Source: Bradyrhizobium sp. 149
GTDB lineage: Bacteria; Pseudomonadota; Alphaproteobacteria; Rhizobiales; Xanthobacteraceae
NCBI RefSeq assembly: GCF_023073915.1
Contig: NZ_JADPKK010000019.1
Span: 620,001-684,000 of the forward strand
DNA length: 64,000 bases
Direction: 5' to 3'
In this document: in pieces, positions 49,808-58,951 of the stretch
Layout of the letters: every line of letters begins with the position of its first letter
Numbering within the stretch: the stretch's first letter is position 1
The notes under the pieces: generated by a model
Seen by the model: the letters and a program-made list of their open reading frames with translations, nothing else
Told to the model about the DNA's origin: nothing
Database searches by the model: none
Program-made: the position numbers and the translations under genes

Positions 49808-51754
49808 TCAGCGTTCTTCGTCCTCGATGAGGTCCAATGACTGCGACTCGATCATATTCCAATACCTCCCGCGCCGGGCTATTAGCTCGTTGTGAGAGCC
49901 GACTTCCACAACATGTCCGCGATCGATGAGCATTATGGTGTCTGCCCGCCTCACGGTGGATAGACGGTGGGCAATGATAATCATCGTTTTGCGGCGCGAA
50001 AGTGCCAGCAGCTGCTTCTGGATCGTTCTTTCGGTCAGCGAGTCAAGCGCGCTCGTCGCTTCGTCAAGTATCATGACGTCGGGGTCACGAAGGAAGGCGC
50101 GCGCGAGCGCAATACGCTGACGTTGCCCGCCGGAAAGATGAGATCCTCTATCACCCATCACGGTCTCGTAACCGTCCGGCAGACTCTCGATCCATTCATC
50201 GATTGCAGCCAGCCTGGCTGCGGAACGCATCTGGTCCAGCGAAACTTCATTCCGCAGACCAAAGCAAAGGTTTGCCCGGATTGTGTCATCCATCACCACA
50301 ATATCCTGGGTAACCACGCCAAGGCGTCGCCACCAGGAAGCGATCTCGATATCGTTAAGACTTGCGCCGTCCACATACACGGCTCCTGAGTTGGGGGCGT
50401 ACAAGCGAGTTATTAAATTTATGATGGTCGACTTTCCCGCACCGGAAGGGCCAACAATCGCGACCATGTGACCTTTTGGTACAACGAAACTGACTTTATC
50501 GAGAACGTTCGGCCTCCCCTCCTCGTAGGCGAAGCATACATCTTCAAATCGAATTTCATCCGAGAAACTATCTACGCGAATGTGTCCATCCCGCTCTCTG
50601 GCTTTCTCGGCTTTTTCAAGAAACGCATCGAATTCCCTAAATGCGTCTAGATGAATGATAATATTATTCCTAGAAATATTGATGATGCTGAGGGGGGGCA
50701 GAATTCGAAACAGCAGGATGAAAAAAATCACGAGAACGCCTACCGCCTGCCCAACGACGTCAGGATCCAACGTGCCAGCAAGCATCACGATGACGCAAAT
50801 CAGAATGCCACCAACTGTGCTGAAAAATGGCACCGTCATGTTTTCGACGGCAACGGTCTTGTCGCGAGCACGCTCCAGGTCCTTCAGCGAAGCCTTCAAG
50901 TCGCGCTGAACATCCTCAGTGGCGCCGGCCAGGCGAATTAATCTTCCGCCGTGGAGCGTTTCATAAAAAAGCTGGCCAAACTGCAGGTTCGCCTGCGACA
51001 CCTCTAGGCCAACGCTGTGAACTAGTCTTGTGGTCATAGCCCTGAAAACAACCGACACGATAATCACGTAGACGAATGCAATGAGAAACAGAAGCGGAGC
51101 CACGAAGCTCAGCACGGCAATGTAACTGAACAAGACGGCTACGTTCGCAGCAAGAGTAGCGAAGAATCGCATGGCGATCCCGATGCGGGCAGGCTGATTA
51201 ATCGTAATATTCGATATCTCGCCCGCGCCGATCGTATCGACAAACTTCATGCTTGTTCTAGTAAACACGGAATACGCACGAAACCGAAGATGAAGATCGA
51301 TCCGGTGCGGGATAGCATATCCCACGAACTCCTGGGCGAACTGCAACGCGCCTCTCAGCAAGACAACGACCAACATAAGGGCGCCAGCCCAGAGCAGCCG
51401 CCGGTCAACGGGGAGTTCATTGAAAAGGACCGACATCCGACCCAACAGGGGAACGTTGGCAAAGACATTCGTCTGCCCCATCGTTTGCAACAACGGAACC
51501 AGAAGAAAGACACCAAAGCTCTCTGTCAGGGTGCCGAATACCGCTAGGCCCGCGAACAACCACAGTAATTTCCGGTGACTTTGGCTGTAGCGCCACGCCA
51601 GCGCAAAAACGGCCTTGTAACCTTCGATCTTGCGGCCAAACATAACAATCAACAGCGTGCTCCAGTGATGCTTCGTCAGCAGAGCAGGCGATTCGTGAGC
51701 TTCCTGCTCCCAAGCAGTTGAGATTTGGACCACCCGGCGTTTCGGGTCAACCAT
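49808..51754 (-). CDS. MsbA-like ABC transporter, fused membrane and ATPase domains
   Basis: Up to 648 residues: a six-helix exporter membrane domain followed by an ATPase domain with Walker A IVGPSGAGKSTIINLI, signature HLSGGQRQRIALARAFLRDP, Walker B VMILDEATSALDSLTE and the H-loop IIIAHRLSTVRRAD. The family flips lipids or lipid-linked oligosaccharides, or exports polysaccharide. The first 37 residues are not family-like and the Met at 51643 (611 aa) may be the true start; neither start has a strong ribosome-binding site. Near a Wzx/Wzy pair, export of lipid-linked glycan or a lipid is possible. Confidence 0.88.
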   Translation of the reverse strand: MVDPKRRVVQISTAWEQEAHESPALLTKHHWSTLLIVMFGRKIEGYKAVFALAWRYSQSHRKLLWLFAGLAVFGTLTESFGVFLLVPLLQTMGQTNVFANVPLLGRMSVLFNELPVDRRLLWAGALMLVVVLLRGALQFAQEFVGYAIPHRIDLHLRFRAYSVFTRTSMKFVDTIGAGEISNITINQPARIGIAMRFFATLAANVAVLFSYIAVLSFVAPLLFLIAFVYVIIVSVVFRAMTTRLVHSVGLEVSQANLQFGQLFYETLHGGRLIRLAGATEDVQRDLKASLKDLERARDKTVAVENMTVPFFSTVGGILICVIVMLAGTLDPDVVGQAVGVLVIFFILLFRILPPLSIINISRNNIIIHLDAFREFDAFLEKAEKARERDGHIRVDSFSDEIRFEDVCFAYEEGRPNVLDKVSFVVPKGHMVAIVGPSGAGKSTIINLITRLYAPNSGAVYVDGASLNDIEIASWWRRLGVVTQDIVVMDDTIRANLCFGLRNEVSLDQMRSAARLAAIDEWIESLPDGYETVMGDRGSHLSGGQRQRIALARAFLRDPDVMILDEATSALDSLTERTIQKQLLALSRRKTMIIIAHRLSTVRRADTIMLIDRGHVVEVGSHNELIARRGRYWNMIESQSLDLIEDEER

Positions 51755-51902
51755 TCTCGAACGGAGCTCTTCACCCTGAAATCAACAGGTGGCTCTCGCC
51801 GAATTCTCCAGCGCCGCTTGCAAGGCGGCCTAGCTGCCTTCAACTCCAGGGTGGCCTAATTTGTAACGATAGGGTACGCAAAACCTAAAACGACGCAGCT
51901 CA

Positions 51903-53939
51903 ATGAAACCGATGCCACAAAACCGATCTCAAGACATCAAAGATCCACAGGCGCGCGAAAAGCGGCGATACAGACCCGAAATTGATGGCCTGCGAGGGAT
52001 TGCAGTCCTCGCCGTGGTGCTGTTTCACGCCAACTTCGGATCATCCAATGGCTACGCCCTCCAAGGTGGCTATTTGGGCGTCGACATATTTTTCGTGATA
52101 TCCGGATACCTGACTGGAGCGTTGGTGCTTGCTGAGCTCAGGCGCGAGACCTTCTCGCTCCACGTCTTCTATATTCGCCGCGCTAGACGAATATTGCCAG
52201 CCCTTTTCCTGGTTCTTATCGTCACCTTTTTTCTCGCATTGCTGATCCTCGTACCGCGACCTCTCGTTGACTTTTCGCGCAGTCTAGTTGCAAGCATTTT
52301 TTTCGTTGCCAATATTTTCTTCTGGTGGCGAATAGATTATTTTTCAGAGCCTGGCGAACTGACTCCCCTGCTGCACCTTTGGTCTCTTTCGCTAGAAGAA
52401 CAATTTTATCTCCTGTTCCCCCCAATGTTACTGCTGGTTTGGCAGCGCGCGCGGCAAGCGACTCTTTGCTTAATGATCGTGGCTACGGCAGTTTCAATCC
52501 TGTTGGCTTTCCTCAACAGCGCAGTTGATCCTGCAGGCACGTTTTATTTCCTTCACTACCGGGCATGGCAATTCCTACTAGGGGGTATTCTAGCTAAAAT
52601 GCAGGCAGACCATGGAGATTCATGGCGTCCTTTTGGTGCAGCGCTTCCCGTCATTGGTTTAGGGCTTGTTCTTTGTTCGCTGGTCTTGCTTGGATCGCGA
52701 GGCGCCATCGGAATGGGCTCCATAACGATAGCAGTTGGAACATCGCTTATCATCCTTGGCGATCGTGGCCCGGCAGTCCGGCTGCTCACGTGGCGGCCTC
52801 TCGTTTGGATCGGCCTTATCTCATATTCACTTTATCTATGGCATCAGCCAATTCTGGCGCTCGGAAGATCATATCTGGTCAATGCTCCAGGCGGGGCTAC
52901 ACTGACATTGTTGCTGTCGGCAAGCTTTGCATTGGCATTTTTAAGCTGGCGCTACGTTGAACAGCCGTTTCGGCATGCTGCAATCGACGGTAAGCAACTC
53001 GCTGCGTCAGCGATCTTAACCGTTGTGACGCTCGTTGCGGCGGGCCTCTCTTCACTTCTCGCGGGTGGCTTTCCAGCGAGATATTCGCAGGTTCAGCAAC
53101 AATTGTTAGAAATCACGCCTGAACGCGGCATAGCGTATGTGGGGGGAAGAACTTGCACGAGGCGAGCAATTGCCGATGCCTGCATCATCGGACGGCCCGG
53201 TACAAAGCCGCATTTCGCCGTACTTGGAGATAGCCACGCAGAAACACTCACGGGTCCGATCTCCGACTTGCTTAACATCAATTCTGCGGCCGCGTATGTG
53301 TACACGGACGCAGGATGTCCATTTATCATCGGTGTTGTCGAACAGTTCGGCACTAGCCGTTGCGATGAATACAACAATGACGCGTTTCGAGCGTTGAAAG
53401 CCAATCAGGTATCGAAGGTTATTATCAATGATCGAAGCACTGCGTATATACTGGGGACCCGCTTCGACAATCAGGAAGGGGGGATAGAACCGGGACTACC
53501 ATTTCCAGTCGAACCAGTCGGATTCAAGGGCGACGACCACGCAAGGATTAGAGCGGTAGCAAGCCAATTGCGTGAAACGCTTCGGCTATTGGCTGATAAT
53601 AATATAGTCGTATACTATGTGCTCCCGGTACCCGAAGTCGGCTGGAATGTCCCGCGCACCTTGTTGAAGCTAATTGCCCGTGGAGACCTTCCGCTGACGA
53701 CGAGCCTAGCTGTTTATTTGAAGCGAAATGAAAGGGTGTTCGACATCCTCGACGGGTTCAAAAACAATTCAAAAATCATCCCGATATATCCACATGAAAC
53801 GTTTTGCAGTGCCGTCTCGGGACGATGCGCTACGCATGAAAACGACAAGATATATTACACGGATACCGACCATCTCAGTCGGGAAGGTGCGGAAAAATTG
53901 GTCGCAGCTTCCGCGAAACTAATAGAGTTTCAAGATTGA
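51903..53939 (+). CDS. OafA-like acyltransferase with SGNH domain
   Basis: A 678-residue membrane protein. The N-terminal acyltransferase-3 domain (about residues 20-370, some ten helices) begins YRPEIDGLRGIAVLAVVLFH and contains LGVDIFFVISGYLTGALV, and the His in VVLFH is the expected catalytic residue. The C-terminal SGNH-like domain has FAVLGDSHAETLTGPI near 430 and a terminal DTDHLSREGAEKL, giving the GDS and DxxH elements. These enzymes O-acetylate surface polysaccharide. The codon use is AT-richer than in the first 50 kb. The ribosome-binding site is weak. Confidence 0.88.
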   Translation: MKPMPQNRSQDIKDPQAREKRRYRPEIDGLRGIAVLAVVLFHANFGSSNGYALQGGYLGVDIFFVISGYLTGALVLAELRRETFSLHVFYIRRARRILPALFLVLIVTFFLALLILVPRPLVDFSRSLVASIFFVANIFFWWRIDYFSEPGELTPLLHLWSLSLEEQFYLLFPPMLLLVWQRARQATLCLMIVATAVSILLAFLNSAVDPAGTFYFLHYRAWQFLLGGILAKMQADHGDSWRPFGAALPVIGLGLVLCSLVLLGSRGAIGMGSITIAVGTSLIILGDRGPAVRLLTWRPLVWIGLISYSLYLWHQPILALGRSYLVNAPGGATLTLLLSASFALAFLSWRYVEQPFRHAAIDGKQLAASAILTVVTLVAAGLSSLLAGGFPARYSQVQQQLLEITPERGIAYVGGRTCTRRAIADACIIGRPGTKPHFAVLGDSHAETLTGPISDLLNINSAAAYVYTDAGCPFIIGVVEQFGTSRCDEYNNDAFRALKANQVSKVIINDRSTAYILGTRFDNQEGGIEPGLPFPVEPVGFKGDDHARIRAVASQLRETLRLLADNNIVVYYVLPVPEVGWNVPRTLLKLIARGDLPLTTSLAVYLKRNERVFDILDGFKNNSKIIPIYPHETFCSAVSGRCATHENDKIYYTDTDHLSREGAEKLVAASAKLIEFQD

Positions 53940-54369
53940 GGCACGGAACTCCATTGGAATTCACGATCATGGGCAAGCAAGCACGCACCAGTTTTCCCGG
54001 GTTCAAGCCAGGTGGGAAAGTTAAAACGCACCAAATCGAACCAACCAGTCGCGAACGGCAAATTGCCCGCCGTATCCCGCCGACAATGCGACAGTCGTGC
54101 GGTCATATCCCACAATCGCTCGCTGCCTGTCGCCACCAGCACGGTCGGCCTGCTAGGATACGGCCGTTGGCTACCCTGCGACGCAGCTGAGTGTAACGCT
54201 GCAGACCATGCCGGTTTTTCCGAAACCAAGCATTGCTCTCGCTCAGTTCAAAATGACGTTTGATCCCCCCGCCTGGACCACTCGATTGAGCCGACATCCC
54301 TCTCCCCGCCTCAACCTATCTAGCTGGCAACCTAAGTTCATCCAGCAACACTTGACGTATGTTAATCTC
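53940..54369. other. Intergenic region, nothing recognised
   Basis: About 430 bp between the convergent acyltransferase and aminotransferase genes. Short frames on both strands lack protein character. I see no repeat, RNA gene or clear terminator hairpin. Confidence 0.45.
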
Positions 54370-55467
54370 TTATTCGAGAAAGTCGCGTATCGCCGCCACG
54401 ACGACATCAACGTCGTCCATTGTCACGTGCTCTCCGATCGGAAGGCTCAGCAGTTGCGCGTCGCTGCGGTTGACAAAAAGGTTCTCGTCAGCCTGGCCAA
54501 ATGATGCGTAAGCCTGAAGCTTTGGCAGCGCAATCGGATAGTGAATGCCAGTCTGGATTCCCCTTGCCAGCAAATGCGCCGCAAGCGCATCGCGTTCTTT
54601 CGTTCGCACCACGAATAGATGATAAACCTGCCGCGCCCAGTTCTTGCGTACAGGGAGCGTGAGCTCGGGAATGTCGCGCAGACGATCAAGATAGCGATTT
54701 GCAATTGCAATCCGGTGCTCCGTCCAGCGATCAAGATGTCGCAGCTTGACGCTCAAGATCGCAGCCTGCAGCCCGTCGAGACGCGAACTGCGGCCCTCGA
54801 ATTCATGATCATATTTGGCGATCCGCCCGTGATTGGCGATCATCCGCATCTTCCGCGCCAGAACCTCGTCATTGGTCACGATGGCCCCGGCATCTCCATA
54901 GGCACCGAGATTTTTTCCCGGATAAAAGCTGAAAGTCCCGACGTCGCCGATCGTGCCTACCCTGCGACCGTTGAACTCGGCCCCGTGGGCCTGAGCACAA
55001 TCTTCGACAATCCTCATACCTCTTTCCAGCGCGATCTGCTTCAGCGAGGCCATATCACAGGGATGCCCATACAAGTGGACGGGAATGATAGCCGCCGTTC
55101 GCGCCGTCAGCTTGGCGCGGACGTTTTCGGCGTTGAGCGTGTAACAATCCGGATCGACGTCGGCGAAGATCACGCGGTGACCGCAACGGCTCACCGCCTC
55201 CGAGGTCGCGATAAAGCTGTTTCCCGGCACGATGATGTCCGACCCTGCTGGCAAATCCAAGGCTTCAACGGCGATTTCCAACGCATCCGTGCCGTTGCCA
55301 ACGCCGATGCAGTATGGCGCCCCCGTCCATCTGGCAAAGTCCTGTTCGAATGCGGGGACGAACGGGCCTCCGACGAAGGCCGAACTTTGGATGACCTCCG
55401 CAACCGCAGCGTCAAGCTCGCCCTTGATGGACAGATACTGTGCCTGAAGATCGAGAAACTTAATCAC
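54370..55467 (-). CDS. DegT/DnrJ/EryC1 sugar aminotransferase (FdtB/QdtB-like)
   Basis: A 365-residue PLP-dependent enzyme: LDLQAQYLSIKGELDAAVAE at the start, GVGNGTDALEIAVEALDLPA near 55, IVEDCAQAHGAEFNGRRVG near 155 and the PLP Lys in FSFYPGKNLGAYGDAGAIVT near 187. It resembles FdtB/QdtB, which aminates C3 of a dTDP-3-keto-6-deoxyhexose. Next to a hexapeptide acyltransferase this suggests a dTDP-3-acetamido-3,6-dideoxyhexose. The FdtA/QdtA ketoisomerase needed upstream is not in the window. The start is GTG at 55467, overlapping the acyltransferase stop (GTGA). Confidence 0.88.
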   Translation of the reverse strand: MIKFLDLQAQYLSIKGELDAAVAEVIQSSAFVGGPFVPAFEQDFARWTGAPYCIGVGNGTDALEIAVEALDLPAGSDIIVPGNSFIATSEAVSRCGHRVIFADVDPDCYTLNAENVRAKLTARTAAIIPVHLYGHPCDMASLKQIALERGMRIVEDCAQAHGAEFNGRRVGTIGDVGTFSFYPGKNLGAYGDAGAIVTNDEVLARKMRMIANHGRIAKYDHEFEGRSSRLDGLQAAILSVKLRHLDRWTEHRIAIANRYLDRLRDIPELTLPVRKNWARQVYHLFVVRTKERDALAAHLLARGIQTGIHYPIALPKLQAYASFGQADENLFVNRSDAQLLSLPIGEHVTMDDVDVVVAAIRDFLE

Positions 55468-55928
55468 GAGATGTTCCGGATTTTGCGAGCGGGGTTTCCG
55501 GCATAGATTCCCCGTTCGATAATGTCACGCGTGACAACGGCACCCGCGCCTATCACGGCGCCGTCGCAAATCCTGACCGGTAAGATGGTGGCATTCGAAC
55601 CAATCGAGACGCTGTTGCCGATGTTCGTCTGCTTCCAGAGCGACCTGTCGCCTCGAGCCGGACCGCCGTTACTGAATTCGTCGTTGATGAACATGACGCC
55701 ATGGCCGATGAAGCAATCTTCGCCGATGGTGACGAGTTCACATACGAACGTATGCGACTGAATACGCGACCGCGCGCCGACTACCACCTCTCTCTGGATC
55801 TCGACGAAGGGACCGACGAAAACGTCGTCACCAAGCGTGCAGCCATAAAGATTGCAAGGCTCGGTCACCACGACCCGTGCGCCGGACGTCACATCCAGCA
55901 TTCCTATTCGGCGGGTCTCAAGTCCCAT
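55464..55928 (-). CDS. Hexapeptide-repeat acyltransferase (FdtC/QdtC-like)
   Basis: A 154-residue left-handed beta-helix enzyme: CNLYGCTLGDDVFVGPFVEI, the catalytic-His turn FIGHGVMFINDEFSNGG and the later NSVSIGSNATILPVRI and GAVIGAGAVVTRDIIERG repeats. It would N-acetylate the amine made by the adjacent aminotransferase. The start at 55928 has a good ribosome-binding site (GAGGAG) and overlaps the upstream gene by 25 bp; a Met at 55901 is an alternative. Length matches FdtC-type enzymes. Confidence 0.88.
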   Translation of the reverse strand: MGLETRRIGMLDVTSGARVVVTEPCNLYGCTLGDDVFVGPFVEIQREVVVGARSRIQSHTFVCELVTIGEDCFIGHGVMFINDEFSNGGPARGDRSLWKQTNIGNSVSIGSNATILPVRICDGAVIGAGAVVTRDIIERGIYAGNPARKIRNIS

Positions 55929-57727
55929 TGCCTCTCCTCATTTGGATTGATGCGGCCAGCACCGGCAACGGCATCCAAAACCAGAGCGGACAACCGTCGC
56001 CCGGTCCCGTCATCCAATTGCCCCCAATAGTCTTTGACGCCGCGCTGTCGTTCCTTCAGATCGGCCGCAAACTTTTCGTCGCCCACAAAACGTGTCATCA
56101 GCGAACGAAATTCTCCCACGTCTTCTACACCAATAACCCCTGCAGCGGACTCATAGTCGGCGTAGCGGTAGCGGTATGTATCGTAATTTATAACAGGAAT
56201 ACCACACGCGATGGCCCATCGAATCGTCGCAGATATCGAGGCAACATAGAGATCGCATAGAGGAATTAATTCAGCGGTGGGCTGAAGCGAAATTTTGACA
56301 TTCGGGCCGTCAAAGCCCGAGAGGCGTTCCAGAGGAATACGTGGATGCGGCCTGACCAGAATGTTTGCCCGTGTGCTGAGCATGCTGAAGCTCCCCATCC
56401 AGGACTCGATGAGTGCATCATAGTCGGGAAATTCAAACCTGCTCGTATCCGTGCCTTGATACTGATCCGGCGGAAAACCACAAAGGATCAGTGGTCGATC
56501 GGATTGCCACCCGTACTTCGAGCAAATCTCTTCTACAAACCGCTGCTTGTGACTCAGAACACGGTGAAACATCGCCCCGTTTAAATCACCGATGACTTTC
56601 AACTGTTCGACCGGAAATCCCAATTTTATATAAAGGTCACGCTGCGCATCACTATCGAGCGCTATGCTGACCGCGCTACCGCGATTCAGAACCCATGGAT
56701 CCGGAGAGGATAGTCCCAGAAATTCCTGGCATGATGCCTTGAGGGCAGGCTGACGAAGCAGATCCCTGCCCTCGTGATTAAATCGCCACTTGGGATGCCG
56801 GTGAACAAGTCGCCGTGCAACGGCCCCACGCGCATGATACATTAGATTGTCATGATAATAGCGCGCTGGCTCAAGCGGGTTCGGAATTGTGAATGGAATG
56901 ACCATACTAGGAATATTCAGTCGACGACCTTTGGCCACAAAGATCGTCGACAGCGTTTCGACATTGTCCTCCGGCAGCATGATCAGATCTGGTTGTATCG
57001 CTCTGAGAAATTTTTCTACGCCTCTCGCTCCCAGAAACAGGCTCTTCAGTTGCTGAAGCAACTGTCCTGTCTGCGTTTTCCGCAGGTCAAACAGCACTTC
57101 CCGAAGCGTCGTTCGTACGCCTCGCAGACCCTTGCGAGCAGAGCTTAGATCATGGCGCAAAAAGAGAACAAGGTACCCCAGCACCGCGTGCAGTGCGTTG
57201 TGGCTACGGGACGCGCGCGACGATGATAAAATGCGCGGATCTCCGAACAGGGCCCCGATTGCTTTCTTCACACGAAATTTGCGGTGCAGTTGGCGTCGCA
57301 TAGTTCGAGCCAGTCTCAGGACGCGAAAAGCTATCATCAATACGAACAGCCCCGGCAACAAGGTGACTTGAACAATCTTTGATCTACTCCCAATCTTCCT
57401 AAAGGCCGACTGCAGGGATCGGCTTCTCAGTAGATTGCGTAGTCGGCTCCCGAAATTTCCGCTTGTTTTTTCAATCGGCCAGACCGGTGCAAATCCACAG
57501 CCAGCCTGAAATAGACTCTCATAATCGTAGACCCGATAATTCTTCATTGTTTCATCAAGATAGTTTCTCGCATCAACAATCATGAACACGATATCTACCT
57601 GAAGTTGCGCTTTAATCAGTTCGGCGGCTGTCAGGCAATGAGCCCACATCGTGCCAGAATCTATGTAGAAAAGGATTTTAAGCCGTCGCACTCCTTCCCG
57701 AGAGGGACATTCGCCGCAAGTCGCCAT
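55904..57727 (-). CDS. Large putative GT-B glycosyltransferase, unrecognised family
   Basis: A 607-residue protein that I cannot name with confidence. The N-terminal half has a Rossmann-like start (LKILFYIDSGTMWAHCLTAA) and a basic hydrophobic segment (IVQVTLLPGLFVLMIAFRVL). The C-terminal half has VRPHPRIPLERLSGF and LIPLCDLYVASISATIRWAI, resembling the nucleotide-sugar-binding half of GT-B enzymes related to UDP-GlcNAc 2-epimerase. It is coupled to the FdtC/FdtB-like pair, so it may transfer that sugar. Codon use is AT-richer, as for its neighbours. Confidence 0.55.
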   Translation of the reverse strand: MATCGECPSREGVRRLKILFYIDSGTMWAHCLTAAELIKAQLQVDIVFMIVDARNYLDETMKNYRVYDYESLFQAGCGFAPVWPIEKTSGNFGSRLRNLLRSRSLQSAFRKIGSRSKIVQVTLLPGLFVLMIAFRVLRLARTMRRQLHRKFRVKKAIGALFGDPRILSSSRASRSHNALHAVLGYLVLFLRHDLSSARKGLRGVRTTLREVLFDLRKTQTGQLLQQLKSLFLGARGVEKFLRAIQPDLIMLPEDNVETLSTIFVAKGRRLNIPSMVIPFTIPNPLEPARYYHDNLMYHARGAVARRLVHRHPKWRFNHEGRDLLRQPALKASCQEFLGLSSPDPWVLNRGSAVSIALDSDAQRDLYIKLGFPVEQLKVIGDLNGAMFHRVLSHKQRFVEEICSKYGWQSDRPLILCGFPPDQYQGTDTSRFEFPDYDALIESWMGSFSMLSTRANILVRPHPRIPLERLSGFDGPNVKISLQPTAELIPLCDLYVASISATIRWAIACGIPVINYDTYRYRYADYESAAGVIGVEDVGEFRSLMTRFVGDEKFAADLKERQRGVKDYWGQLDDGTGRRLSALVLDAVAGAGRINPNEERQWDLRPAE

Positions 57728-58951
57728 ATGTGATCCCGAACTCGTTCGCCAAAGGGAATATTGGATTTAGCAAAGCCAGTTTAGCGGTCGAGTGGATCGC
57801 ATAAGGCAAAGTCCATAGTGAACCTACATCTAACACAAATTTTCATTAAAGCGCTGGTTCTCTTGAAGTTTTGAGGCGTGACGCCTATTAGGGGAGGCGG
57901 GAACTCAGAAATCATCGCCGGGCGTCCACCTGCAAGGAAGTGGCCAGCCGCCGGATTGGCTGACAAATGAGCTCAGCATGCTTTTGAGGCAACGGCACGC
58001 TTCGACAGGGGTAGTTCCCGAGTCACACCTCAACACGATAGGGAATGTGGATCAAGATCACACCACTACCGTAGGTGCCATCTGATCGTCCCCCGCGGAG
58101 AACAAGTATTAGCAGAAGCTCCCGCGCTTGCCGATGCAGCCAAACGTCCTAGCCGTCCTCGCTTCACCCCCCGCCGCCTTCCTCCACCATGCACGAGGTA
58201 GACAGCGGCTTCAGGCGAGATTGGGAGCGCACGCTTGTCGTCGCCCAGGTGTGGGAAACCGGAAGTATCCTTCCGTTCTACGCCCGCCTGATCGCCGCTC
58301 TGATGTTCGTGACGTACGTTCCGGCCTTCTCGAATGAATCGTTGCGAGGCAAAGTGCACGCGGTGCATGTTTCGATGATCAACTAAGGATCCGTGCGATC
58401 CGACCCAGTGCCGTTCCTTTCCTCACGACCCACAGAACTCAATCTTGAGCCGCACCGACTTGTGCGACCGTCGTCTTGGACGGCATCGGAGGCAATTCCA
58501 AATGAGATAGCCTCTCCTGTCAAGAAGCTGCTTGCGTCGGGAACAGCTGTGGTTTTAATCCTACGGCTGCTAAATGTCCGGCTTCGATGCGCCGCAAGGC
58601 TAAGCACGGGCCGCCAAAAGGCTACAGCAGTCCAAGATAGAGCCCGACTCCAGCTTAACCCATGAGCTCCTACGAGAGAAATAATGCAACGCCTTGCCGC
58701 TCATAAAGCGGGATCGCGCGTGCTGCTGGTGGACCCACGGCGTGCTTGCAGCAGCGACTATCGTTTTTCATGTTCGATCCTACTTGCATAGCTGCACTTG
58801 AGATAGATGAAGCGCCCATAATGAGCAGCGTTCACAAGACCTATATGACGAAATTGGAGAACTTACCTGATGGCCCACTGTTTTTCGTCTGCTCGAGCGA
58901 CGGCGCGATCACCAACCCTTTACAAAGAGTGCGTGGTGGCGACTAAAGCGC
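57728..58951. other. Gene-poor scar between two glycan segments
   Basis: About 1.2 kb without a convincing intact gene. Short frames on both strands overlap one another. The only fragment with protein character is at 58189-58386 (listed separately). I see no insertion-sequence ends, tRNA or long repeat. The stretch looks like a recombination or deletion scar. Confidence 0.45.
58189..58386 (+). pseudogene. Possible C-terminal remnant of a TRAP-transporter large permease
   Basis: A 65-codon frame containing ILPFYARLIAALMFVTYVPA, which resembles the last helix of DctM-type TRAP permeases (PF...LLTYVPALS). The preceding permease sequence is missing and the following codons are unrelated. I read it as a fragment left by a deletion. 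The match is short, so this is tentative. Confidence 0.35.
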
